From the NCBI RefSeq assembly GCF_005924265.1, contig NZ_VCLB01000008.1, positions 62,001 through 126,000 on the forward strand: 64,000 nt of DNA. Direction: 5' to 3'. This document shows positions 46,301 to 54,439 of the stretch, in pieces (the stretch's first letter is position 1; each line of letters opens with the position of its first letter). The notes beneath the pieces were generated by a model, which did not search any database, was not told the DNA's origin, and saw nothing but the letters and a program-made list of their open reading frames with translations. This DNA is from Martelella lutilitoris (GTDB taxonomy: Bacteria > Pseudomonadota > Alphaproteobacteria > Rhizobiales > Rhizobiaceae). Made by a program: the position numbers and the translations under genes.

Positions 46301-48153
46301 TCTTCGTAAAGCCGACGGGCGCGATCGGTATCCGTCTCGCCGCCCTGGCCATATTCAAGCATCAGCGCCAGATGGGCCTTGGCATAGGGCGCGCCCTTCA
46401 AGGCAGCATCTTCCAGCAGGCGGCGCGCGGCGGCGGCGGATTTGCCGTGGATGGTCGCGCCCTGGAGCATCCGCTCGGCGATGAGATACTCGAAGGCCGG
46501 ACCGGAGACGACCGTCAGGGCTTCAAAGGCTTCGGGATGCGCGAGAACGACATTGGCGACGCGGCTCGTCTCCGCGCGATCGGAGACGGTCAGCACCAGC
46601 CCGTAATCCGACGTCGTGAACATGCCGAGCGGCATGGCAAAAACCTGTTCCTCGCGCATCTGGCTCTGCCGCTGCGCCGCCTCGACCGTGAAGGCAACGC
46701 CGGCATCCGCCGTCTCCATCGCGGCAAAATAGGCCGGAGCGCCCCATGCCGGGCCGCCCTCTCCCATCAGTTCGGCTACGGCCCTGGCGCGCTGGTCGCC
46801 GCCCGGCGCAAAGGCCGCCTTCTCGGAAAGAAGCATGAGCGCCGTTTCCTCTTCCAGCGCGGTCCACGCGTTGCGCGCCGCCATCCTGTCAAAGGCCGGG
46901 CCGAGGGTCTCCCGGACCCATGGCCGGTCAAGCGGCGGAAGCTCGTGCGGCGGATAGAGGAAGTCGAGAAGCCGGAGGCCTTCTTCATGCGCGGCGAGAA
47001 CGTTTTCCGCCGTCACGCAAGCCCTGCCCGTGACCGGCATATCGGCGATCGCCGCGACATCGGAAACCGTGGGGGTGAATTCTCCGGCGCGCGGGTCAAG
47101 GCCGAGCCCCTCGCGCAGGCGGTTCCAGGCTGCCCGGCTCGCCGGGCCGAAAGCCCCGTCCAGCGCGCCGTCATAGCAGCCATGACGCTGCATCAGCGAT
47201 TGCGCCAGGCGGAGATAGTCGTGGAACAGCGCATTGAAGTCACGCTGGGTGAAGCGCAGATCGCTGAGGCCGACATAGCCGTAAGCGAGGTTCTGGGTCG
47301 TCATGCCGACGACCAACGGACAAAAGCGATTGCCGTAGCGATCGACATCCTCCGCCATCGCCTGAACCGCGCCCGGCAGGGCCTCGGCGACACGCTGCAG
47401 ATTGGCGTCGGAAAGATCGAGGCTGTAGCCCTCGTTCTCCCAGAGCCCGGCCTGATGAGCGATGTCATCCACCGTCATTGCCGACCAGGCGGAAAATGCG
47501 GTCACCATGAACTCGTTGCGCTCATTGGCGTTCATCTCGGCAAACAGGTCTTCGGAAACGCAGGAGAGACCCGAAAGCGCCTGGACCGCGCGGCCATAGG
47601 CGTTGTTGCCAAGTGCGGCATGGCCCGGAGGCGGCGCAAAACCGTTATTGCTGCGGATGCTGGCGATCACGTCCGGCGCATGGGCCTCATAGGCGTCGCG
47701 CGTGTCATCGGCGTAGCGAAAGTGCAGCGCGGAGAAACAGTCGCAATCATCAATCAGGATATAGAAGGAGCTCACCGTCTCGCCAGTGTCGGAATTGCGT
47801 ATTGTGACGCTGCATTCACTCTCTGACACAAGACGTTGATTGGCCTCGTCAAAACCGTATTTCCTCCAGTTCGAGATGCGCTCGTCGACGAGCGCCGTGC
47901 AATCATCATAATGGTCCTGGATCAGGCGCAGATTGCCTTCGACCGGCCCGAGGGCGAAACGCCGGTCGACGCCGTCCGCGTCGAATGCCCCGCCGTCCGG
48001 CAGCGCGACATTGATGTCGTAGGGCACGCCGTTGCGGTAGATTTCGAGGGCAGATGCCGGGACAGATGCAAGAAGGGGCGCGAGCGCCAGCAAGGCCACG
48101 ATGACGGCGGCAAGGCCTTGCCCCAATCTCGATTGCGATCCCCGACTGTTCAT
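43297..48153 (-). CDS. Secreted CHAT-domain protein with PG-binding-like and Sel1-like repeats
   Basis: Very large envelope protein of 1618 residues. A signal peptide (about 8-36) is followed by a peptidoglycan-binding-like repeat (CYDGALDGAFGPASRAAW, about 335-352). Helical Sel1-like repeats follow (AYAKAHLALMLEYGQGG; EGFAMAQLARQADG; KWLAKAAEKGDAEALFKLARLL). A long helical region leads to a C-terminal CHAT peptidase domain (about 1380-1618). The caspase-like dyad is present: His1449 in VHVASHFVLG and Cys1494 in TWSACETGRA. ATG 48153 is chosen over a TTG ten codons upstream. It is coupled by ATGA to the PG-binding gene; the upstream gap to the MscS gene is 97 bases. CHAT proteins are usually cytosolic, so the signal peptide is unusual. 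Confidence 0.88.
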   Translation of the reverse strand: MNSRGSQSRLGQGLAAVIVALLALAPLLASVPASALEIYRNGVPYDINVALPDGGAFDADGVDRRFALGPVEGNLRLIQDHYDDCTALVDERISNWRKYGFDEANQRLVSESECSVTIRNSDTGETVSSFYILIDDCDCFSALHFRYADDTRDAYEAHAPDVIASIRSNNGFAPPPGHAALGNNAYGRAVQALSGLSCVSEDLFAEMNANERNEFMVTAFSAWSAMTVDDIAHQAGLWENEGYSLDLSDANLQRVAEALPGAVQAMAEDVDRYGNRFCPLVVGMTTQNLAYGYVGLSDLRFTQRDFNALFHDYLRLAQSLMQRHGCYDGALDGAFGPASRAAWNRLREGLGLDPRAGEFTPTVSDVAAIADMPVTGRACVTAENVLAAHEEGLRLLDFLYPPHELPPLDRPWVRETLGPAFDRMAARNAWTALEEETALMLLSEKAAFAPGGDQRARAVAELMGEGGPAWGAPAYFAAMETADAGVAFTVEAAQRQSQMREEQVFAMPLGMFTTSDYGLVLTVSDRAETSRVANVVLAHPEAFEALTVVSGPAFEYLIAERMLQGATIHGKSAAAARRLLEDAALKGAPYAKAHLALMLEYGQGGETDTDRARRLYEEAAAAGEGFAMAQLARQADGATPEAIAAALSWYQALVDLAGRKAEDYGPDADWAFSHSWIADFLANRMMDGSPALLSPAGTMMIATAADQSAAFAARLAETNLCAECGAVLDPMEGAKWLAKAAEKGDAEALFKLARLLDAFPEISEYKAEDFLRVFKQRYEGAPEGFERESIRRDAVAGAVAYDMRMARADGDGAAPVDVAEATLARVCDDDWQSCETVAKQFAAGRYGADLVAVGFDRLMALDSIELVDVLAAYGDFRGAAERAERAKEYELGALTGPADDREGNNIRNATIRRLVENRAPGDLQSLPDGLVGFLGLMAFNGDKAAADFLRLIRAADPEAEPPLPNLQSAAETFAAVRARGGTSLGLVNSARRYGDALQAVGDNGQALAMELTALSAELRLDRLRELSEGPLSAELTRVCHLSNASERAFALGSDSLAVLLAKQAINRLQGVRADLATLPENLRGCFRDLIADNYRWLADLFIQQDRLSDAEFVLGLLKDFEAFQFTDRDLDFAGDAFATLPLTEAETALQAAIAALQPPSIADVRERDALLSRQEAGTLTGAEQERLNVLNGQLAEADAAYEAGLETIFAALADLEESEPASETPLAEQSVQATILSGLETNAVALHYLVMPDRLNILLTSRDEQLSYTIDTWNGEPFSEAALNAVLADLHLKFNDFFSDPRAESETLYDLLIGPVEDDLARIDPDLLLLSQDRRLRYMPYQALYDGAEYLVERYDIASLTSSESEITGVAVAETPFAGLGLTRAVGDFSELPGVALEFGGLLSGDERYGFMDGALALDEAFDRSALAEALTIGGSSSVGAGTVHVASHFVLGTSEDDSYLLLGTGEHLPVSEIKGTSGDFDFSNVDLLTWSACETGRANPGSDGREIESLAKITGERGAKATLATLWPVLDISTPLIMQRFYELREFGGLSKAEALATAQREFIQRRIGDRDVLNRESVVFQTAGRLGLPADPGSPITYDFDHPIFWAPFMLMGNWR

Positions 48154-48250
48154 ACCATCCCCGCCTTCCGTCTCATCTGACAATTGTCAGGCCCCACTTT
48201 GCCACCGGCCTCCACGGTTGAAAACCTCGGAAACAACCGCGCCGGCGATT

Positions 48251-50350
48251 TCAGGCGCCCTCATCACTGTCCCCCTTGGTCAGCGACGACGGAACGTCCC
48301 GTTGCCGCGTAAAGGAGAATTCGGGTTCCGCCCTGAGCCGCACCTCGCGCGGCGCAATCGAAATGCCGGCCTCGCGGAACATGCGCCGCACGGCATCATA
48401 GACGAGCGGGCGCAGGGCAAACTGGGTGCCGGGTTTGCACTTGTAGACGATGCGCAGCACCATGGCGCTGTCGTCGATCATGACGATGCCGGCATTTTCC
48501 AGCGGCGCGACCAGGTTCCGGCCATGAACGGGGTCAGAGAGAAAGGCATCGTTCATGGCCCTGAAACGCGGCTCCAGCCCTTCGAGATCCGTCTCGAGCG
48601 GCAAGCGGAATTCCAGCCACATGGCCGCCCAGTCGCGCGACTTGTTGGCGATGGTGCGGATCTCGCCGAAGGGAACGGTGTGGATCGCGCCGAGCGGATG
48701 GCGGATCTGGACCGATCGGATGCCGGCCCGCTCGACCGTGCCGCTGGCGACGCCGACATCGACGAGATCACCGACGCGAAAGGCGTCATCGACAAGGAAG
48801 AAAATGCCGGAAATGACGTCCTTCACCAGCGTCTGGCTGCCCATGCCGATGGCGATGCCGACGATGCCGGCGCCGGCCAGAAGCGGCAGCACGTCAATGC
48901 CGAGCGCCGAGATCGCGATGATCGCCGCAATCGACGCGATCGTGATCAGCAAGGTGTTGCGTACCAGCGGCAGGACGGTGGCCACGCGGCTCCGGCGCAA
49001 CGCCTTTTCCGCCTCGCCCGCCCCTTCCGCATAGGCCGCCTTCAACAGCATGCGCTGCGAGCCGATCAGCACGAGGTGCCAGCCGACATAGGCCAGCACC
49101 AGCGTGACGAGGAGCTGCGTCAGCGAGGGCATGATCGCGGTGATGCGCGGGTTGGAAAGTCCCTGCCAGGGGCCGCTCCAAAGGCGGATGAGCGCCAGCA
49201 GCGCCACAAGCACGGCGGCGGCCTGCCCCAGCCGGGCAAAGAACTGCGCGAAGGTCGGCACGTCGTCCGGCAGCGCCATCTGCGGTTCCGCCTCAAGCGC
49301 TGCCCGCCGCCGGGCGCGGTCGCGCGCATCCGCCCGCGCCGCCCAGTCATCCATCAGCAGGCAGCCGATGACGAGCGCCAGGATGATCATGAAGCTGAGA
49401 ACCGAAAGCGCGCCCGCCTGCGGCCGGTTGAGCAGCAAGAGCAGCGACGTGCCGAACCAGGAGAGGCAGATGTAGAAGATCGCGAAGAGGTGCCAGACCG
49501 TGCTCAGCGACTTCCAGCCGAGCCCGCGGCTGCGCCCGGCCGGATCGGTCGCCAGGATCGCCGCCACGGAGAAACGGTTGGTCAGGCAGGCGATGATCAG
49601 AAGCAGCGTGACCACCGAGCGCGAGAACAGCGAGAGCGTCAGCGTTTCGTCGGCCGGCATGCCGGCCTGCCTCAGGAGCGATGTCGTGGCGAGAAAGAAG
49701 ATTGCCAGCGCGAAAATGCCGACGGACTGCCAATAGAGCCTGCCGGCGGCCGGATCGGAGAGCGCCACGATCCTCAGATCGGCGCGTCCGGGCGACAGCG
49801 GTATTCGGGCAAGCAGCGCGAAGCCGCGGATGGCGAAGAAAGCTGTCAGATAGGTAACGACGAAAAGCTGCGCGCCGGGATCGGCCTGAACGCTCATCAG
49901 AAGCGGCCAGCCGCCGACCATGGCGAAGATCAGGAGTCCGGCAAGGTCGACGGCGACATGGATGATCCTCTGGGCGAGGCTCTTGGGATCGAACCCGGCC
50001 CTCAGCCGGCGGAAGATCGCCCTGAACACGGCTTCGGCGGCCGCGCCGAGGCCGAGACAGAGGATGACCCGCAGGACGACCGCGCCGAGGCTGAAGCCGT
50101 CCTCGCTCAGCCCATGCAGGAAACCGGAAACCTCGGCGGGGAAATCATCAAGCCCCAGCATCAGCACTTCAAGCCGTTCGGCCGCCGCCGTCGCATTGTC
50201 GGCAAAGAAGGAGAGAACGGCCCCCAAGCGCTCGATCGGCGACAGCTTTTCCGGCGCGTCGACGACCTCCTGGGCAAGAGAAAGGCGCGGCAACGCAAGG
50301 ATGGCGAAAGCAAGCGCGGAAAGCCGCACCACGGGTCTTGCTGTCTTCAC
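48251..50350 (-). CDS. Mechanosensitive ion channel, MscS family (large)
   Basis: Inner-membrane channel-like protein of 699 residues, larger than E. coli MscS. A signal-like N-terminus (LALPRLSLAQ, about 15-30) and a periplasmic stretch precede about ten transmembrane segments (about 80-490). The MscS core follows: a pore-lining glycine/alanine-rich helix (AGAGIVGIAIGMGSQTLVKD, about 500-519) and the beta domain (VGDLVDVGVASGTVERAGI), then the C-terminal alpha/beta part. It starts with GTG at 50350, overlapping the caspase gene stop (GTGA, 50347-50350). Coupling to a secreted caspase is unusual. It may sense envelope tension or act as a channel for the module. Confidence 0.88.
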   Translation of the reverse strand: MKTARPVVRLSALAFAILALPRLSLAQEVVDAPEKLSPIERLGAVLSFFADNATAAAERLEVLMLGLDDFPAEVSGFLHGLSEDGFSLGAVVLRVILCLGLGAAAEAVFRAIFRRLRAGFDPKSLAQRIIHVAVDLAGLLIFAMVGGWPLLMSVQADPGAQLFVVTYLTAFFAIRGFALLARIPLSPGRADLRIVALSDPAAGRLYWQSVGIFALAIFFLATTSLLRQAGMPADETLTLSLFSRSVVTLLLIIACLTNRFSVAAILATDPAGRSRGLGWKSLSTVWHLFAIFYICLSWFGTSLLLLLNRPQAGALSVLSFMIILALVIGCLLMDDWAARADARDRARRRAALEAEPQMALPDDVPTFAQFFARLGQAAAVLVALLALIRLWSGPWQGLSNPRITAIMPSLTQLLVTLVLAYVGWHLVLIGSQRMLLKAAYAEGAGEAEKALRRSRVATVLPLVRNTLLITIASIAAIIAISALGIDVLPLLAGAGIVGIAIGMGSQTLVKDVISGIFFLVDDAFRVGDLVDVGVASGTVERAGIRSVQIRHPLGAIHTVPFGEIRTIANKSRDWAAMWLEFRLPLETDLEGLEPRFRAMNDAFLSDPVHGRNLVAPLENAGIVMIDDSAMVLRIVYKCKPGTQFALRPLVYDAVRRMFREAGISIAPREVRLRAEPEFSFTRQRDVPSSLTKGDSDEGA

Positions 50351-52530
50351 GGCGTCGCGCCCTCGTTTCGGGCAAAGGCGGAAGCGCGCGGCAGAACCCG
50401 CCAGGCATAGCGATCGACCCACAGATCGGAGAGCGCGCCGCCAAGCCCCATGCTGCCGCGGGTCCGGCCGCTCGCCGCGGCATCTTCCAGAACGCCGGAC
50501 AGCGCATTGGCAGCGGCCGAGCGCGTGCCGGCGGCGGCGGCGCAATTGTCCAGCACGCCGGAAAGGTTCAACGCCTCGGCGTTCTCCTCAAGCTCGCTGA
50601 CAAGAACGTAGAGCCGTTCATAACCGGCCGAATACGGCACCGGTCCCGGGCAATCGGAGCACATCACCATCGGATCGCCGAGATCGCGAAGGGCCTGATC
50701 GCCCTCGATCAGCTCGTAGTCGACATTGATGCAGTATTGCGCGTCAATGTGGATCCGGTTGACGTCGCGCTGGCCGTCGCGCGCGCCGGCGGCGCGAAAA
50801 CGCAGGAGGTCGCACTGCTTCAGATCGTCCATGCCCTCAAGCGGCTTGAAACCCGCTTCGCCCATGGTCCTCAGCGCCGCCTGGCACTCGCGGCGCGGAT
50901 CAATGGCCGAACCGGGCGCGCCGAGCACCGCGATAGGGCTTTGATTGCGCTCCACGTTCACGGCAACGGGTGACGGATTGAAGGGACTTGCCTCCTCGCC
51001 CAGCGCATCCAGCGTGTGCGCCAGACGCTCCGCCTTCAGGACGCGCGCGAGAAGCATAGCAAGGCGCTTTCCGTCTCCGGAAAGGTCGAATGCAAGGCCG
51101 GTCGGCGTGTCGTCGATCATTGCGGCGGGACCGAACCAGAGCGTGTTGTCCTTCAGCACGATCTGCACGTCGAAGACCTCTTCTGGAAAACCGGCGCCGA
51201 TTCCCGTTGCCTGCGAGGCGGCCTCGAGCGCTTCGGCAATACGCGTGCTGGTTTCCGTCTCCGACGCCAGCGGCAGCCCGGTCCCCATCTCAAAAACCGG
51301 CGAGAAGGCAACGGTCAGCGTCACCGGGCTTGCCTCGATCTGAGCGAAACGCGCGGTCTCCGGCAGGCGGCCGGAAAAGGCGCAGAGCGCGTCCGCCTCC
51401 GGCACGCAGTCGTCAGCCACCGGGCGCAGATAGGCCCGACGGGGCTCCACGGCCTCCACCTGGGCATAGCCGAGAACGGCGTTTTCCGGATCGGCGATAT
51501 CGGCGACGAGCGCCATCACCGTCCCCTCCTCCAGACCGTGCAGCCTGCCGGCATCGACCGTATCGCCATCGACGAGGAAGCGCTCCGGGCCGGCATAGCC
51601 TTGCCGGCCGAAGACCGGCTCATCGATCATGTCGCCTTCCCAGAGCGGGGTCTGCACCGCGCCCATGCCGAAGCCGCTGCCCTGGTTCAGTTCGGAAAGG
51701 ACCGACTGGAACAGCTGGCGATAGGTGAGCGCCTGACCGCTTTCGAGCCTGGAAGCGATCGCGGCGGTGAAGAGGCCGAACCACTCGCTGTCATCGCCGG
51801 CAGTACCGCCGCTCATGTCGACCTCGCGGGCGACATCGTTCGAGCGCGTGGCATAAAAGGCCATGAAACCGCCGCCGCCCGCGACATCGCCGACCGCATC
51901 CGGCGCGGCATCGAGAGAACGGCTCTGCCCTGCGGCCTGCGAAAGATCGACGCCCAGAAGGGCGGGACTGACCTGACGGTCGGCGATGCCGCGCTCGAAG
52001 GCGCGCGTGCCGCTGCCCGAATGACAACTGTCCATGACGAAGAAGACATCGGCCCCGGTCCCGCGGATTTGTCCCAGCAGGGCGCCGATCTCGTCATCGC
52101 TGATCGCATTCGGCACAAGACCGGACCCTGCTTGCGCCAGCGCCGTGTCGGCCGGAAGGAAGATCTCGTCGAGCCCGTCTGTTTCGTCACCCTGCGGATC
52201 CAACTGGCGCGAACCGTGGCCGCTGAGGTGAACATAAATCTGGTCGCCATCCCGCGCCCGGTCCGCAAGCCCGGCAAAGGCCTCGAAAATCGCCGCCCGC
52301 GTCGGCCGCGCATCGGCCTCTTTCATATCGCCGAGAAGCGTGATGTCGGCAAAGCCGGACTTGTCCAGCACGTCGCGCATCAAGAGCGCGTCATTGGTCG
52401 GGCCGCGCAAATCGGGAATGTCGGGATCATCATAGCCGGCGACGCCGATAATCAGCGCGCGGGATTCGGCATGAGCGACGTTTGCTCCGAGGACAAGTGC
52501 CAGAAAGAACAGACGGAACAGTTTTCTCAT
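50347..52530 (-). CDS. Secreted caspase-family (C14) peptidase
   Basis: First gene of the minus-strand unit. It has 727 residues: a signal peptide (about 1-22, ending ANVAHAE), then a caspase p20-like domain (about 24-260). The catalytic His105 is in VHLSGHGSRQ and Cys169 in FVMDSCHSG. After the domain is a beta-rich region (about 300-420, FLVDGDTVDAGRLHGLEEGT) and a long C-terminal half of unknown fold. Like metacaspases it may prefer Arg or Lys, but this is inferred from the family. The start is ATG 52530; a perfect TATAAT -10 lies 28 bases upstream. Its stop overlaps the MscS start. Confidence 0.88.
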   Translation of the reverse strand: MRKLFRLFFLALVLGANVAHAESRALIIGVAGYDDPDIPDLRGPTNDALLMRDVLDKSGFADITLLGDMKEADARPTRAAIFEAFAGLADRARDGDQIYVHLSGHGSRQLDPQGDETDGLDEIFLPADTALAQAGSGLVPNAISDDEIGALLGQIRGTGADVFFVMDSCHSGSGTRAFERGIADRQVSPALLGVDLSQAAGQSRSLDAAPDAVGDVAGGGGFMAFYATRSNDVAREVDMSGGTAGDDSEWFGLFTAAIASRLESGQALTYRQLFQSVLSELNQGSGFGMGAVQTPLWEGDMIDEPVFGRQGYAGPERFLVDGDTVDAGRLHGLEEGTVMALVADIADPENAVLGYAQVEAVEPRRAYLRPVADDCVPEADALCAFSGRLPETARFAQIEASPVTLTVAFSPVFEMGTGLPLASETETSTRIAEALEAASQATGIGAGFPEEVFDVQIVLKDNTLWFGPAAMIDDTPTGLAFDLSGDGKRLAMLLARVLKAERLAHTLDALGEEASPFNPSPVAVNVERNQSPIAVLGAPGSAIDPRRECQAALRTMGEAGFKPLEGMDDLKQCDLLRFRAAGARDGQRDVNRIHIDAQYCINVDYELIEGDQALRDLGDPMVMCSDCPGPVPYSAGYERLYVLVSELEENAEALNLSGVLDNCAAAAGTRSAAANALSGVLEDAAASGRTRGSMGLGGALSDLWVDRYAWRVLPRASAFARNEGATP

Positions 52531-52681
52531 GCAGAATTCCCGCGCAGTAAATGCAATATTATACAACTGATTAAAAGAACGATAGAAGCTTGCGCTCCTT
52601 CCGCGCAGATCGGCTGTTTACTTAGTCGACACTGACGATAGACTAGCTGATATTCAATCGTCAATTTCACAGGCCTGAAAC
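52531..52681. promoter_or_regulatory. Divergent promoter region of the caspase/CHAT module
   Basis: 151 AT-rich bases between the two units. Toward the caspase gene TATAAT lies on the minus strand at 52558-52563, giving a leader of about 20 bases; its -35 is poor. Toward the hydrolase gene TCGACA (52626-52631) and GATATT (52649-52654) are 17 bases apart. The poor -35 on the caspase side suggests an activator, but no clear operator was seen. Confidence 0.5.
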
Positions 52682-54439
52682 ATGCGTCTTGCGCGAATTG
52701 CCCTCCTCGCCCTCGTACCCGTGATCGTTTCGCCGCCGGTCCTCGCCCAGGAAGCCGCGCCCTTCGATCCGATCGGCTTCGAGCTTGAACTGGCTGCCGT
52801 CGAAGCTCTAGCGGAGCGGCTTGCCATGGTTGACGCGGCCATTGCAGCACTGGAAGCTTCGCCCGATCCGGACCCCGAAATCTATTTCGATCTTTCGGCG
52901 CTGAGGCTCGACATCCTGCGCGAGGCCGGCGAAACGGCGGCAGCGGCGGCCGCTGCCGAGGGGCTTGCCGATTTCGCGATCCGCATGAGCGGGCAGCTTG
53001 ACCGCAATCCCCTCCCCTATCTTGATCTTGCGGCAACGTTCTACACCGAGACGGAAGCCTATCGCGAAGCCTTGCGCGTGCTCGATACCGAGATCGCCTA
53101 TCGCCGGAATGGCGGACAGTCAGGCCAGGTCCTCGCCGATCTCCTGAACCGAAAGGCCGAGATTGCCCGGCTGCGCGGCGATATGGCAGCGGCCGAAGAA
53201 TTCGCCGGTCAGGCCAATTTCGCAATCATGTCGATGCGCATGAGCAGACGCAGCGGACAGGACGGCGGGTTCAGCGCCATCGACGTCTTCTACGCCACGG
53301 ACCGCGCGCGCACCGGCGACACGGACCCTGCCGAATTCTACGGCTACGGGCGCGGTGATCTCGAATATGGCGTCGTCACCGTTACCATTCCCGATACGCA
53401 TGTGCCCGGCGCCATCGAGACGCCATCCATCTGGAAACTCGAATTCGGTCCCTCGCCCGCAAAGCACGTGATGGTGCAGAAGGTCGACCCGATGGAGGCG
53501 AATGCCTATTTCGCGAAGATGAACGACGAACTTGCGGAACGCGAACGCAAGGAGATCGTCGTCTTCATTCACGGTTTCAATACGCGTTTCGATGCCGCCG
53601 CCAAGCGCGCCGCCCAGCTTGCCTATGACATGGATTATCGCGGCGTGCCGGTGCTCTATTCCTGGCCGTCCGCCGGCCAGACGGTGCGCTATGTTGCCGA
53701 TACGGCAGTCGTCCGGCTCAGCGGACGGCGGCTTTCCATGTTTCTGGAAGACCTGCGCGCCCGCTCCGGCGCCGACACGATCCACATCGTCGCCCACAGC
53801 ATGGGCAACCGCGCGCTGACCGACGCGCTGGAACTGATGGCGCTGCGGGACGGGATTGAGGAAGGCGACGACCCGGTCTTCGGGCAGGTGTTCTTCGCCG
53901 CGCCCGATGTCGATGCCGGACTTTTCAAGGAGATGATGAAGACCATCCATCCGCTGGCCGAGCGCCTGACCCTCTACACTTCGGAAAACGACTGGGCGCT
54001 GGTCGCCTCGAGGAAGCTGCACGGCAATGCGCCGCGCGCCGGTCAGGGCGGCGACAGCGTGACGACGGACGAGCTGTTCGACACGATCGACATGTCCGAC
54101 CTCGGCGAGGACATGCTGGCGCATACCTATTTCGCCGATGACAGTTCCGCGCTTGCCGACATCGTTTCGCTGATCTGGCGCAACCCGCCGCCGAACGTGC
54201 GGTGCGGCATGACCGAGACCGAAACCGCGACGGGCGAGACCGCCTGGAAATATCAAAAGGGCGGCTGTTTCGACAAAACCATGATCGGTCTGATCAGCCA
54301 TTTGTGGAGCAAGAACGATATTTCACGCGAGGATATCTCAGCCCTGATTTCCGAACTCGTCACGGATCAGGCGGCGGCAAGCGAGATCGAAGGCCGGCTC
54401 GATACCTATATCGCGCCCGAGGGACAGGCCGCGAATTGA
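52682..54439 (+). CDS. Secreted alpha/beta hydrolase (DUF900-type) with helical N-terminus
   Basis: A 585-residue protein with a signal peptide (about 1-22, ending SPPVLAQ). The helical region (about 30-185) resembles TPR repeats. The hydrolase domain (about 195-500) matches DUF900/COG4782: AIDVFYATDRARTG at its start, the oxyanion-side IHGFNTRFD (about 297-305), and the nucleophile Ser373 in VAHSMGNRAL. Asp in FFAAPDVDAG (about 403-412) and a later His are the likely partners. The C-terminal tail has a cysteine pair (RCGM, GGCFDK). Substrate unknown; lipid or ester cleavage is plausible. Its stop overlaps the following CHAT gene start (TTGA). Confidence 0.85.
   Translation: MRLARIALLALVPVIVSPPVLAQEAAPFDPIGFELELAAVEALAERLAMVDAAIAALEASPDPDPEIYFDLSALRLDILREAGETAAAAAAAEGLADFAIRMSGQLDRNPLPYLDLAATFYTETEAYREALRVLDTEIAYRRNGGQSGQVLADLLNRKAEIARLRGDMAAAEEFAGQANFAIMSMRMSRRSGQDGGFSAIDVFYATDRARTGDTDPAEFYGYGRGDLEYGVVTVTIPDTHVPGAIETPSIWKLEFGPSPAKHVMVQKVDPMEANAYFAKMNDELAERERKEIVVFIHGFNTRFDAAAKRAAQLAYDMDYRGVPVLYSWPSAGQTVRYVADTAVVRLSGRRLSMFLEDLRARSGADTIHIVAHSMGNRALTDALELMALRDGIEEGDDPVFGQVFFAAPDVDAGLFKEMMKTIHPLAERLTLYTSENDWALVASRKLHGNAPRAGQGGDSVTTDELFDTIDMSDLGEDMLAHTYFADDSSALADIVSLIWRNPPPNVRCGMTETETATGETAWKYQKGGCFDKTMIGLISHLWSKNDISREDISALISELVTDQAAASEIEGRLDTYIAPEGQAAN

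Noticed and set aside
45034-47826. 930-codon antisense frame inside the large CHAT gene
   Set aside because: Translation is arginine/histidine/glycine-rich without domains, and it lies fully under a gene with a signal peptide and catalytic motifs.
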